DNA of 14,859 nucleotides, from positions 3,011 to 17,869 of the forward strand of contig JAFLEG010000012.1 in the NCBI GenBank assembly GCA_017302195.1, given 5' to 3'. Position numbers and translations under genes: made by a program. The notes below the pieces were generated by a model. That model saw only the letters and a list, made by a program, of their open reading frames with translations, was not told the DNA's origin and searched no databases. Of this stretch, positions 1 through 7,209 are shown piece by piece (the stretch's first letter is position 1; each line of letters begins with the position of its first letter). This stretch comes from Verrucomicrobiota bacterium. GTDB lineage: Bacteria; Verrucomicrobiota; Verrucomicrobiia; Limisphaerales; UBA9464.

Positions 1-473
1 TCCCAGAGCTTGGCGCCCGTCTTGGTGTCCAGACAGGCCGTGCCCGGGGAGCCGAAGGTCACATAGACGCGCCCGGCCTCGATCACCGGGGTCGGCGACC
101 CGTAGGAGTTGAACTTGTGCGCGAACTGCGGGTCCTCGACGTCGAACAGCGCGAGGTCGTGGATCACCGTGCCGGTGTCGCGGTCCACGGCGATGGCGGA
201 CAGCTTGCGGCCGTCCTCGGTGGCAGTGGTCACCCAGACCTGCCGGTCCCAGATCACCGGCGAGGACCAGGCGCGTCCGTGGATCGGCGTCTTCCACTTC
301 ACCCCCTGGGTCTCGCTCCACTGCAGGGGAAGTCCCGTGGACGTCGTGACCCCGTCGCCCCGCGGCCCCCGGAACTGGGTCCACTGGAGATCCTCCGCTC
401 CCTGCAGCGCCAGCGCGCCCATCACTGCCGCACCCATCCAGCATCCAGCCACCCAACCCCCGGGAGAAATCAT
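1..473 (-). CDS. Exported PQQ-like beta-propeller repeat protein (partial, N-terminus only)
   Basis: Reading the minus strand from an ATG at 473-471 gives 157 open codons up to the window edge, so the C-terminal part is missing. An in-frame TAG at 483-485 makes this ATG the most upstream possible start; a weak AGGG lies about 8 nt before it. Residues 1-26 are hydrophobic and end near ALALQGA, which looks like a signal peptide, although the n-region has no basic residue. The mature part starts with WTQFRGPRGDG, followed by WKTPIHGRAWSSPV, SYGSPTPVIEAGRVY and TACLDTKTGAKLW. These are the blade motifs of PQQ-like/WD40-like propellers (PF13360 type) common in Verrucomicrobia and Planctomycetes. 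In this clade such proteins are exported and mostly uncharacterised; PQQ binding cannot be judged from this piece. It is co-oriented with hscB upstream but separated by 290 bp. The family call is fairly sure; the function is unknown. Confidence 0.85.
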   Translation of the reverse strand, partial: MISPGGWVAGCWMGAAVMGALALQGAEDLQWTQFRGPRGDGVTTSTGLPLQWSETQGVKWKTPIHGRAWSSPVIWDRQVWVTTATEDGRKLSAIAVDRDTGTVIHDLALFDVEDPQFAHKFNSYGSPTPVIEAGRVYVTFGSPGTACLDTKTGAKLW

Positions 474-763
474 GTGAAGACCCTAAGCCGAGCCGGGCCG
501 GACGCCCAATCTGAAACCGCAGCACGTCTGGAAATCGGACGTCTCCCACCGTCACGGGGCCGACGGTGAACTGCCCGGCGTGAGGATCCGGACTCCAGCC
601 CCCCAGGGATGTCCAGTGGGTGGGCCGAGTTTTCAACGAGCCGTGAGCGTGACCGCGAACTGACGTCGTGGTGTCTCCACACGTGCACGGCTCATCGGAA
701 GATTCGCCCCACCAGAATCACAGTCCGCTGCCCGGGATTCCGGGCGCTTCACGCCACCGAGGT
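474..763. other. Intergenic region between hscB-like gene and PQQ-propeller gene
   Basis: This 290-bp stretch has no open frame that looks like a protein; the short frames across it have no recognisable motif. It must hold the transcription end of the Fe-S pair and any promoter of the propeller gene, which both run leftward. I see one 7-bp hairpin (547-568) but no T-run after it and no convincing -35/-10 pair. Confidence 0.6.
547..568. repeat. Small inverted repeat (possible hairpin)
   Basis: The arms CACCGTC (547-553) and GACGGTG (562-568) are perfectly complementary around an 8-nt loop. It lies downstream of the hscB-like stop on the transcribed strand and could be part of a terminator. 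It lacks a T-tract on either side and a 7-bp arm is not rare in DNA this GC-rich, so the role is uncertain. Confidence 0.3.
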
Positions 764-1384
764 TCACGTCGCCAATCCGACCAGCCGCTCCTGCAACTGG
801 CCGGTCCACCGCGCCACATAGCTCATCGAGCGGTAGAGTTGCTCCAGTCGTTCCAGCGGCAGCGCGGACCGGCGAGCCGGGTCGTTCACGGGGGGGGCCG
901 CCTCCCAGATGGCGTTGAGCTGCTGGAGTTCGGACACCAGGGCATCCCGGCGGACGTTGACCCGCGCCTGCAGGTCCTGCACCCGGTCAAGCCAGGAGAA
1001 GCCCTCCTCCATCAGCGCCACCCGGACCATCGGGGAGGACGCCTCGGCCTTCCGCTTGAGAAAGGCGTCCAGGTCCCGGCAGAGCTGTCCGACCTCGACG
1101 AAGAGATCCATGGTCCCGGGAGGGATGCGCTGGATGTCCCTGGGCTTCTCCCCCGCCTCCAGCGAGTACAGGTGCAACAACCGGTCCCGGGGCTCCTTCA
1201 GCAGGTTGAGGGCTTCATTGAGTTCCGCGTGACGGGCATTGGCCGCAAGGCGTTCGGGCTCGGAACCGCCATGCACCCGGTCGGGGTGGGTCCCGGCCAG
1301 CAGGGGAAGCACCCGGGACTTCAGCACGTCCGGATCCAGCCAGGGACGCCGCGGCTCGGACAACAGGGCAAAGGCGTCGGTCAC
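764..1384 (-). CDS. hscB: HscB-like J-domain co-chaperone for Fe-S cluster assembly
   Basis: The product is 206 residues if translation starts at the GTG at 1384-1382. Residues 1-70 form a J-domain with the HPD motif at 33-35 (THPDRVHG) and the helix AELNEALNLLKEPRDRLLHL. The rest is helical and charged, fitting the HscB C-terminal bundle that binds the scaffold protein IscU. HscB delivers IscU with its cluster to the Hsp70 HscA and stimulates its ATPase through HPD. The start choice rests on a strong GGGGAGAG Shine-Dalgarno 9 nt upstream and a GTGA overlap with the stop of the A-type carrier. A TTG at 1411 would add nine residues but has no such site. Length is slightly above the usual 170-200. 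No zinc-type N-terminal extension is present. No iscU, iscS, hscA or fdx is visible in the window. The alternative is a generic J-domain protein, but the carrier gene beside it favours HscB. Confidence 0.85.
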   Translation of the reverse strand: MTDAFALLSEPRRPWLDPDVLKSRVLPLLAGTHPDRVHGGSEPERLAANARHAELNEALNLLKEPRDRLLHLYSLEAGEKPRDIQRIPPGTMDLFVEVGQLCRDLDAFLKRKAEASSPMVRVALMEEGFSWLDRVQDLQARVNVRRDALVSELQQLNAIWEAAPPVNDPARRSALPLERLEQLYRSMSYVARWTGQLQERLVGLAT

Positions 1385-1776
1385 GCGCTGAAGCTCTCCC
1401 CGCAGGAGCAACTGGTGGCCGCGTTGGGGTTCTTCACCTTGAAGCCTCCCTCGGTGAGGGCGTCCACGTAGTCCAGCTCCGAGCCGGTCACATACAGGGC
1501 GCTCTTGGGGTCCACCACCACGCGCACGCCGGCACTCTCCACCAGGATGTCCCGGTTCTGTGGCTGGTCCTGGAGATCCATCTTGTACTGGAGTCCCGAA
1601 CAGCCGCCGCCGACCACCGCCACGCGAAGCACCCCCGAGGGACGCCCCTGTCGGGTGAGCAGCGAGGTCACCTTGGTGCCGGCGGACGCCGTCAGCTTGA
1701 TCAGCCGCTCGTCCCCGACCCGGAATCCGGGCGTGGCGCCCGCCCCGACCTTGGCCCCAATCTTTCCTGCAATCAT
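1381..1776 (-). CDS. A-type iron-sulfur carrier protein (IscA/ErpA/HesB family)
   Basis: The 131-residue product has the three cysteines of A-type carriers: C59 in VGGGCSGLQY, and C123 and C125 in the C-terminal CSCGESF. These ligate iron or an Fe-S cluster that is passed from the ISC or SUF scaffold to apo-proteins in the cytoplasm. The core (LIKLTASA onward, residue 25) matches the usual 105-110-residue family; the first 24 residues are an extra glycine/alanine/lysine-rich stretch. The ATG at 1776-1774 has GGGGA a few bases before it. If that spacing is too short, a start nearer the core is possible. The gene overlaps the hscB-like gene by 4 bp (GTGA), so the two are almost certainly one transcript. 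Which A-type subclass (IscA, ErpA or SufA) it is cannot be decided by eye, so no symbol is given. Confidence 0.92.
   Translation of the reverse strand: MIAGKIGAKVGAGATPGFRVGDERLIKLTASAGTKVTSLLTRQGRPSGVLRVAVVGGGCSGLQYKMDLQDQPQNRDILVESAGVRVVVDPKSALYVTGSELDYVDALTEGGFKVKNPNAATSCSCGESFSA
1394..1401 (-). promoter_or_regulatory. Ribosome binding site of hscB-like gene inside iscA-like gene
   Basis: The minus strand reads GGGGAGAG here, nine nucleotides before the GTG at 1384. It lies within the last codons of the A-type carrier gene. With the GTGA stop/start overlap it indicates translational coupling, and it decides the start of the downstream gene. Confidence 0.65.
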
Positions 1777-1929
1777 GTTCCCCGGAGACTATGGCGCTTC
1801 TCCGGGAGGGTCAACGGAGCGGGACGAATCGGGGGATTGGGCGCAGGCGATGGGGTCGGAAGGCGCGGACAGGATCCCGCCGAGAACCCTCGGGAGCACG
1901 GCGCGGGTGTTGCACCACGTCGCTCCATG

Positions 1930-3711
1930 TTACCGCGGCGTTTCCACGATGCGCAGGTACTCCCCACCGCGGTCCGCGGCGAAGGCATGCCGGAGCCGCA
2001 GGGACCCGCTGGCGGTCGGGGACAGTGATCCGGGGTCCGGGGTCCAGGGTGCTTCGCCCAGCGCGGACCGCGATTCCAGATGATACATCGCCCCGGCCAC
2101 CGCATCGCACCGCAGCTCCACGCCCTCCCTGCCGGGGACGATCCCCAGGATCCGCAGCGGCGCCTCCCGCACGATCCAAGGACGGGAACGCGCCGCCGTG
2201 GACACGTCACTCCAGTGTCCGGCCGAGTCCCTGCCCATGGCCTCCACGCGATGCACTGCCACCGCCAGGCCGGACAGTGAGACCGGCGGCGCGTCGTCGA
2301 ACAGCATGGGCGTGAACGCGGGACCATTGGTCAACGGCCACTCCGGACTCCAGGGGCCGCCATCCACCCTCCACCGATATGCCACCATGCCCGGACCCGC
2401 CACCCGCAGCCGGGCTTCCCGGGCCGTCGTGGATCCGGCGGGTTCTCCGGATAGGCTCACACCTGCGGGCACCATGGCACCGATGTCGAGCCCGTTGGGA
2501 CCCGCCCCGATGGCCGGTGAACCGGCGCGCAGCGTCAGACCCTGGCGCACCGTCGCCGCGGTGAGCGCCCCGGTCGCCATGAGCAATGGATCCGAGCCCG
2601 CCACATTTCCCTCCCCTGGCCACGCGGCGGGGAGCAGCGAGTGGCGGACGACCAGGGGTTGTCCGGAGAAGCGCGTGACCAGACGCTCCCCCGCGACCTG
2701 CCAGACCAGATTGCCCTCGAACAGGCAGGCGCCCGCGGCATCGCCCGCAACACCGGCATCGTCCCAGTCCAGGACGCCCACCGGCACCGGCGCCATGGGA
2801 TTGTCCGGCAGGTGCACGATGGTGTTGTTCTGCATCACCGCACGGCCCCCGTGCTCCAGACGGAGTGCATGATCCACATGGTAGAAAAGATTCCGGCAGA
2901 TCATCAGATCCGAGACGCCCTCCGGACCGGTGCCTGCCACGATGGCGCTCACGGCATCGGCCCCTGCGGCGTCCTGTCGCACGTTCAGGAAGACATTGCC
3001 CTCGATGTGCGCGTCATTCCCCGCGAACGCCATCACGTCCCTCCGGGAACCCAGGAACACATTGTCGCGAAACTCAGCCACCGGACCCGGCCGCGTTCCC
3101 CCGGAGCAGTCCACAACGCGCCGGCTGCGCACGCCCTCGTGAAACACGCAGCCTTCAATCCGTGCATGGCCATCCGCCGGCAGGCCGCGGATCTGGAGTT
3201 GTTCATCGTTGATGACATCGGGAAACTCGCAGTGGAGGGCGGTCAGCGAGCTGTTCTCCACCGCCACCGCCTGCGATGTGGTGTTCCGGAACACCACGTG
3301 TTCCAGGTGCAGCTCGGTGCCCGACGCTCGCAGATTTCCGGTGTTCCCGGCGCCCTCGATCTCGCACCAGGTCAACCGGGAACCCTCGCCGCCCGGCAGG
3401 AAATCGATCCGCCGCCACGGTGTCGCCGGATCGTGGCGGACGAACCGCACCGGCCGGGCCGACTCGCCTGAGGCGATCAGGCGGCCCTCCACCGCCAGGA
3501 ACACCCGCGGATACAGCCGCACCTCGACTCCCGCCTCGATGGTCAGCGTCGCCCCGGAGGCCACCGAGGAGATCGCCTGGATGTGAACCGGGCTGTCCGC
3601 CAGTCGCCAGGTCACGCTGGACGGGATCAGGCCCGCGACATCCAGGGCGGCCCCGGAAAGGCCTCCGGCGAATGCCGCAAGCGCTGCGAGCAGGTCCCGG
3701 TGAGGGTTCAC
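1930..3711 (-). CDS. Exported right-handed parallel beta-helix repeat protein
   Basis: The 593-residue product starts at GTG 3711-3709. Residues 1-22 look like a signal peptide (LLAALAAFAGGLSGAA). Residues 43-395 are short repeating strands such as LTIEAGVEVRL, FLAVEGRLIASG, IEGCVF, FRDNVFLG, IEGNVFLNV and MQNNTIVH, typical of beta-helix coils. The helix is closed by GSPAIGAG (397-404) and GLDIGA (407-412), a common ending in these proteins. Residues 415-510 resemble an Ig/Fn3-like module (YRWRVDGGPWSPEWPL). Residues 515-593 resemble the C-terminal module of many verrucomicrobial secreted proteins (MYHLESRSALGEAPW). Such proteins are usually exported and may bind or cleave polysaccharide; no polysaccharide-lyase or CotH catalytic motif is evident. 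It lies 153 bp downstream of recF's divergent spacer partner and upstream of the Fe-S pair on the same strand. No Shine-Dalgarno is seen, so the start is only probable; the frame stays open upstream but offers no better start codon. Confidence 0.8.
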   Translation of the reverse strand: MNPHRDLLAALAAFAGGLSGAALDVAGLIPSSVTWRLADSPVHIQAISSVASGATLTIEAGVEVRLYPRVFLAVEGRLIASGESARPVRFVRHDPATPWRRIDFLPGGEGSRLTWCEIEGAGNTGNLRASGTELHLEHVVFRNTTSQAVAVENSSLTALHCEFPDVINDEQLQIRGLPADGHARIEGCVFHEGVRSRRVVDCSGGTRPGPVAEFRDNVFLGSRRDVMAFAGNDAHIEGNVFLNVRQDAAGADAVSAIVAGTGPEGVSDLMICRNLFYHVDHALRLEHGGRAVMQNNTIVHLPDNPMAPVPVGVLDWDDAGVAGDAAGACLFEGNLVWQVAGERLVTRFSGQPLVVRHSLLPAAWPGEGNVAGSDPLLMATGALTAATVRQGLTLRAGSPAIGAGPNGLDIGAMVPAGVSLSGEPAGSTTAREARLRVAGPGMVAYRWRVDGGPWSPEWPLTNGPAFTPMLFDDAPPVSLSGLAVAVHRVEAMGRDSAGHWSDVSTAARSRPWIVREAPLRILGIVPGREGVELRCDAVAGAMYHLESRSALGEAPWTPDPGSLSPTASGSLRLRHAFAADRGGEYLRIVETPR

Positions 3712-3744
3712 CCGGTCAATGAAGCCAAACCTGCGGGCGAACGG

Positions 3745-3772
3745 GAGGACATTTGCGTGAGGACATTTGCGT
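3745..3772. repeat. Perfect tandem duplication of 14 bp
   Basis: GAGGACATTTGCGT occurs at 3745-3758 and again, directly abutting, at 3759-3772. The unit has the only AT-richer core (ACATTT) in the divergent spacer. It may be paired operator half-sites or a replication-slippage duplication. Confidence 0.9.
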
Positions 3773-3782
3773 CGCCGTCCGC

Positions 3783-3807
3783 GGTCCGGGGGACCCAGGA
3801 GCCTGGG
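3783..3807. repeat. Two overlapping short inverted repeats
   Basis: GGTCC at 3783-3787 pairs with GGACC at 3791-3795 around three G's. CCCAGG at 3794-3799 pairs with CCTGGG at 3802-3807 around AG. The two share bases 3794-3795, so only one can form fully at a time. They sit 60-85 bp before the recF start and could be an operator or chance in GC-rich DNA. Confidence 0.4.
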
Positions 3808-3866
3808 CGTCGGGATCGGACCGGCTGGCGCTTCCCTCGCGGGGGCGGTGATCCCATGCTGGCGCC

Positions 3867-4946
3867 GTGCATCTGGCGGAACTGCGGCTCCGGGACTTCC
3901 GAAACTACGGACGTCTCGACGCGCAGTTCCCCCCGGGATTCCACGTCTTCCTCGGCCGGAATGCCCAGGGGAAGACCAACCTGCTGGAGGCCATCTATCT
4001 GCTGGCCACCCTGCGCTCGTTCCGTGGTGCGGGTGGCGCCCAGATGGTGCGTCACGGGTCGCGCGGCTATTTTGTGGGCGGCTCGGTGGTGGGGCGCGGC
4101 GTGGCGGAGGTGAAGGCGTACTGGTCCGCGAAGGAACGCCAGGTCTCCCTCAATGGCGCGCCGGTGCGGCGGCTGTCGGACTATTTCGGCACCCTGCGCG
4201 CCGTGGTGTTCTGCTCGGAGGACGTGCACCTGGTGAAGGGGGTGTCGCGGATCCGGCGCCGCTTCCTGGATCTCCTGCTGGCGCAGACCCGTCCCGAGTA
4301 TCTGCCGCTGCTCCTGCGCTATACCCAGGCCCTCCGCATGCGCAATGCCCTGCTCAAGCAGTCGCTGCCGGATGAGATGCAGTTGGCCGGGTTCTCAGAT
4401 GAACTGGTCCGTCTGGGTGAGTCCCTGATGGCAGCGCGGCGTGCGCTGGTTCCGGAGCTGTCGCCGCGCGTCTCCGCAGCCTTTGCCCGGATTGCGGCCG
4501 GCTCGGACCGTCTGGAGCTGGAGTATCACCCGTCGGTCCGCGGCGATCTGGCCGTGGCGCTCGCCACCAGCCGTTCGCGGGAACGGGTGATGCGCACCAC
4601 CGTGGTCGGACCCCATCGCGACGACCTGACCCTGCGGGTGAATGACCAGCCGGCAGGTCCCTACACCAGCGAGGGACAGAAGCGCACGCTGGCGCTGGCC
4701 CTGAAGATGGCGCAGACGGAATGGCTGACCTCGGTGCACGGGACGCCGCCGGTGCTGCTCATTGATGATGTCATGGGCGAGTTGGATGCGGTCCGCAGGG
4801 CCGGGTTTCTCCCGCTGCTTCATGGCAGCCATCGGGCCGGCGGCCAGGTCTTCATGACCGGTACCGAGGAGACCTGGCCCGAGGCGCTCGGGAAGGACCT
4901 TGTGCGCTGGACCGTTGACGACGGAGCCCTTCGGCGAGAGGCCTGA
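3867..4946 (+). CDS. recF: DNA replication/repair protein RecF
   Basis: The 359-residue product has the RecF/SMC-type ABC ATPase layout. The N-terminus LAELRLRDFRNY is the RecF signature start. Walker A is GRNAQGKT (30-37), the ABC signature is TSEGQKR (267-273), and Walker B is VLLIDD (296-301) followed by VMGELD. The conserved GPHRDDL is at 248-254. RecF binds gapped duplex DNA in the cytoplasm and, with RecO and RecR, loads RecA at single-strand gaps. Length matches the usual 350-380. The GTG start at 3867 places the conserved N-terminus correctly; the ATG at 3856 is out of frame. The ribosome binding site is weak. It is not next to dnaA, dnaN or gyrB as in many bacteria; both neighbours encode exported proteins. 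The end converges with the ceramidase-like gene over a 25-bp gap. Confidence 0.97.
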   Translation: MHLAELRLRDFRNYGRLDAQFPPGFHVFLGRNAQGKTNLLEAIYLLATLRSFRGAGGAQMVRHGSRGYFVGGSVVGRGVAEVKAYWSAKERQVSLNGAPVRRLSDYFGTLRAVVFCSEDVHLVKGVSRIRRRFLDLLLAQTRPEYLPLLLRYTQALRMRNALLKQSLPDEMQLAGFSDELVRLGESLMAARRALVPELSPRVSAAFARIAAGSDRLELEYHPSVRGDLAVALATSRSRERVMRTTVVGPHRDDLTLRVNDQPAGPYTSEGQKRTLALALKMAQTEWLTSVHGTPPVLLIDDVMGELDAVRRAGFLPLLHGSHRAGGQVFMTGTEETWPEALGKDLVRWTVDDGALRREA

Positions 4947-4971
4947 GCCAAGGGGCAGCCTTCCGGCGCAT

Positions 4972-7209
4972 TCAACGAGGGCCACCGGGGGAGGGCGGGG
5001 GACTCAGGGCCGAGGCGGCGTGGAGGGCCGCGATTTCGTCCGCACCCAGGGCGCGAGGGAAGATGGCAATCTCGTCCAGACGGCCCTCCAGGCCGAAGAG
5101 TCCATCGCAGCGGCCGCCGAAGAACAGGCCCGTCTCGCCCGGCGCCATCGGGGCGGTCAAGCCGCCGGAGAGTTCCGGCGTGGGCCGGCCATCCAGATGC
5201 ACCCGGACCGTCGTTCCGTCGCGCACCAGCACGACCTGGTGCCAGGCCTTCATACCGAGGGGTGTGCGGCCGGCGAGCACCTGGTTGCGGCCATTGCCGT
5301 TGAACAGGAAGAGCTTTCCCGCGAGATCGCCGCGATCGGTGCCCCCGATGCCCAAATGCTCCCCCTGCGCGGCGGGGTCGGCATCCGCGCCCCGGGACAC
5401 GAGGTAGCCGGTGACGGCCCGGGCGTCGGCAGGCAGGCCGTTCCACAACCAGAATGAGATGCTGTAGCGATCCCCGAGATCCAGCGGCGCGCGGAGGCGA
5501 CCGCCCGCGAAGTGCGCGGCGCGGTTGATCCGGCCCCCGGAGAACTCGGAGGGCTTCAGCGCGGCTTCGGGTGACACGCCGCGTCCGCTGCCCGCGCCCG
5601 GAAGGTAAAGGGCCACACCCTCTTCCAGGAAGGCCGCGTGTCCATGGGGCGAGGCGTCACGGACCAGGGGGCCGGTCAGGTCGTCCAGGCGCCAATAGGC
5701 CGACGGTGCGGCCGCCAGGACCGCCCGGGCGTAGGGGCCGTGCTCCGCGATCACCGGACGCCGCGGCTCCCCCGCGACTTCCTCCAGCAGATCCAGCAGG
5801 GTGGCGACGATGCGCGGCTCCGCCGAGACCTCGAGTCCGGCAGTGCGGGCTGGCCAGGTGGTATAGCCCCCAAGCCGGTGCTGCTCGGGCGGCGGAATGT
5901 ATCCCTCGGCGCCGTTGGCCAGGGAAATGTTCATGGTGAGGGGCAGCGGACTCTGCGCCTTGAGCTTGAGTCCGGTGAGGGCAAACACCTCATTGGGCAG
6001 GGCGGCGATGCCGAGATCCCCGATGCGCATCGCCTGGAGCTTCAACTCCGCCTGAGGCTGTTCGTGCAGGTGGATCGCCTCCAGGGCATAGACCTCCGGC
6101 AGGGTCTGCGGCAGGCGGTCTCCCAGCGTGCCGGCGATGCGTCGCGCCCAGGCCAGGCGGTCCGCGGTGGGCACCCGGCGGCGGAGGGGCAGGGTGCGTT
6201 CGGCAGCGCGCAGGGGGGCGGTGTCCCGCCATTCCAGGCGCCGGTAGGCTTCCAGCACACGTTCGACAACCTCCCGCGCGTAGGCGTCGTAGCCGATCTC
6301 CTTCCGCGGGGCGCCGTAGTCCATCCACATCAGGTCGCCGCTGGTGCCCTGGGACAGGATGCCGACAAACCCGTCGTCCGCTCCCAGGCCGGTGGCCAGA
6401 TGCCGGCAGAAGCGTCCGTAGTAGTCTGAGGACAACAAGGGTGACTCGTAGTAGTGCTGCGAGTAGTTGGCCAGCACGGCCAGCGGCCTGCCCTCGGGCG
6501 TGGACACGGCGAGCAGGGTGAAGGCCGGGTCCACCGGACCGGAGGGCCCGATGACGTCCGGGCTCTCATGGCCGGGATGCATGTGGGCGCGCACGCTCGG
6601 ATCGCCGAAGGGATCGGTGATCCACCGGTCCGGCCGGCGGATCCAGCGGCGGTTGAAGGTGTGGTCCCAGTCGTCGAATGCGGTCCAGGCCACGCGCGCC
6701 GGCGCCCGCTTGCGGAAGGCCCCGGCAAGGGCCTCAGCGATTCGAGACGGCAGCATCGCCGCGTAGGCCGGATCCATCCGGCTGCCCAGGCAGCCCATCG
6801 CCGCCGGGGCGGAGTGGGTGTGCGTGGCCGACACGAGCAGATGTGTCCCGGGAATGCCGGTGGCCTCCGAAGCCAGCGCTTTGGCATGGTCAATTAGGTC
6901 CCGCGGCATCATGCAGGTGTCCACCACGCAAAGGCCCAGGCGGTGGTCTCCGTCCTCCAGCACGAGCGCGCGGGCCGTCAGCGGATCCACCACCCGGTCC
7001 GCCGTGCGCTCGGTAAACATGGCGTTGACGAGGACCGGGAAGTTCGTCGGCGAGATGTCCACCACGTGGGCGCCGGCGCGGAAACGGGACGTTGCTGGAT
7101 CCGCCGCCTGTACCTGGGGAACCGGACCGGAGAGGCCTCCGGAGATCGTCGCAAGCGCCAGCACAAGCCGCCAGCGGAAGGCCGGCGTCTTGCGCGATTG
7201 GTTCTGCAT
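4972..7209 (-). CDS. Exported neutral-ceramidase-like protein with C-terminal LamG-like domain
   Basis: The frame is open far upstream (to 7794), but the first credible start is ATG 7209-7207, giving 745 residues and a clear signal peptide: basic n-region (RKTPAFRWR), hydrophobic LVLALATISGGLSG, and cleavage after VQA (residue 35). Residues 45-490 match the neutral/alkaline non-lysosomal ceramidase N-terminal domain (PF04734 type): GAHVVDISP (46-54), SATHTHSAP (127-135), ANYSQHYYE (247-255), LPNEVFA (404-410) and a GYIPPPEQH segment (436-444). By analogy with the Pseudomonas enzyme these supply the zinc ligands (a His in THTHS, H252, E407 and a Tyr near 437 or 449). The serine of GDxS is not kept (GDLM at 291-294). 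Residues 500-735 look like a LamG/concanavalin-like jelly roll (AYWRLDDL, ISFWLWN, WHQVVLVRDG, LDEIAIF), often a carbohydrate-binding or adhesion module. ATG 7233 (eight residues longer) is also possible; neither start has a good Shine-Dalgarno. The substrate is unknown and ceramide cleavage is not assured. Confidence 0.85.
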   Translation of the reverse strand: MQNQSRKTPAFRWRLVLALATISGGLSGPVPQVQAADPATSRFRAGAHVVDISPTNFPVLVNAMFTERTADRVVDPLTARALVLEDGDHRLGLCVVDTCMMPRDLIDHAKALASEATGIPGTHLLVSATHTHSAPAAMGCLGSRMDPAYAAMLPSRIAEALAGAFRKRAPARVAWTAFDDWDHTFNRRWIRRPDRWITDPFGDPSVRAHMHPGHESPDVIGPSGPVDPAFTLLAVSTPEGRPLAVLANYSQHYYESPLLSSDYYGRFCRHLATGLGADDGFVGILSQGTSGDLMWMDYGAPRKEIGYDAYAREVVERVLEAYRRLEWRDTAPLRAAERTLPLRRRVPTADRLAWARRIAGTLGDRLPQTLPEVYALEAIHLHEQPQAELKLQAMRIGDLGIAALPNEVFALTGLKLKAQSPLPLTMNISLANGAEGYIPPPEQHRLGGYTTWPARTAGLEVSAEPRIVATLLDLLEEVAGEPRRPVIAEHGPYARAVLAAAPSAYWRLDDLTGPLVRDASPHGHAAFLEEGVALYLPGAGSGRGVSPEAALKPSEFSGGRINRAAHFAGGRLRAPLDLGDRYSISFWLWNGLPADARAVTGYLVSRGADADPAAQGEHLGIGGTDRGDLAGKLFLFNGNGRNQVLAGRTPLGMKAWHQVVLVRDGTTVRVHLDGRPTPELSGGLTAPMAPGETGLFFGGRCDGLFGLEGRLDEIAIFPRALGADEIAALHAASALSPPPSPGGPR

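Larger units (their letters stand above)
3712..3866. promoter_or_regulatory. Divergent intergenic region between beta-helix gene and recF
   Basis: Both flanking genes start here and run outward, so these 155 bp should hold both promoters unless they lie inside the genes. The region contains a 14-bp perfect tandem duplication (3745-3772), an inverted repeat GGTCC-N3-GGACC (3783-3795) and a second, CCCAGG-N2-CCTGGG (3794-3807). No convincing sigma-70 promoter is visible. Confidence 0.4.

Noticed and set aside
441..473. Lipobox-like VAGC at residues 8-11 of the PQQ-propeller protein
   Set aside because: It is too close to the start, has no basic n-region, and the hydrophobic stretch continues after the Cys, so an ordinary signal peptide fits better.
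1409..1411. TTG start for the hscB-like gene
   Set aside because: The GTG at 1384 has a strong Shine-Dalgarno at 9-nt spacing and overlaps the upstream stop; the TTG has neither and adds nine residues outside the J-domain.
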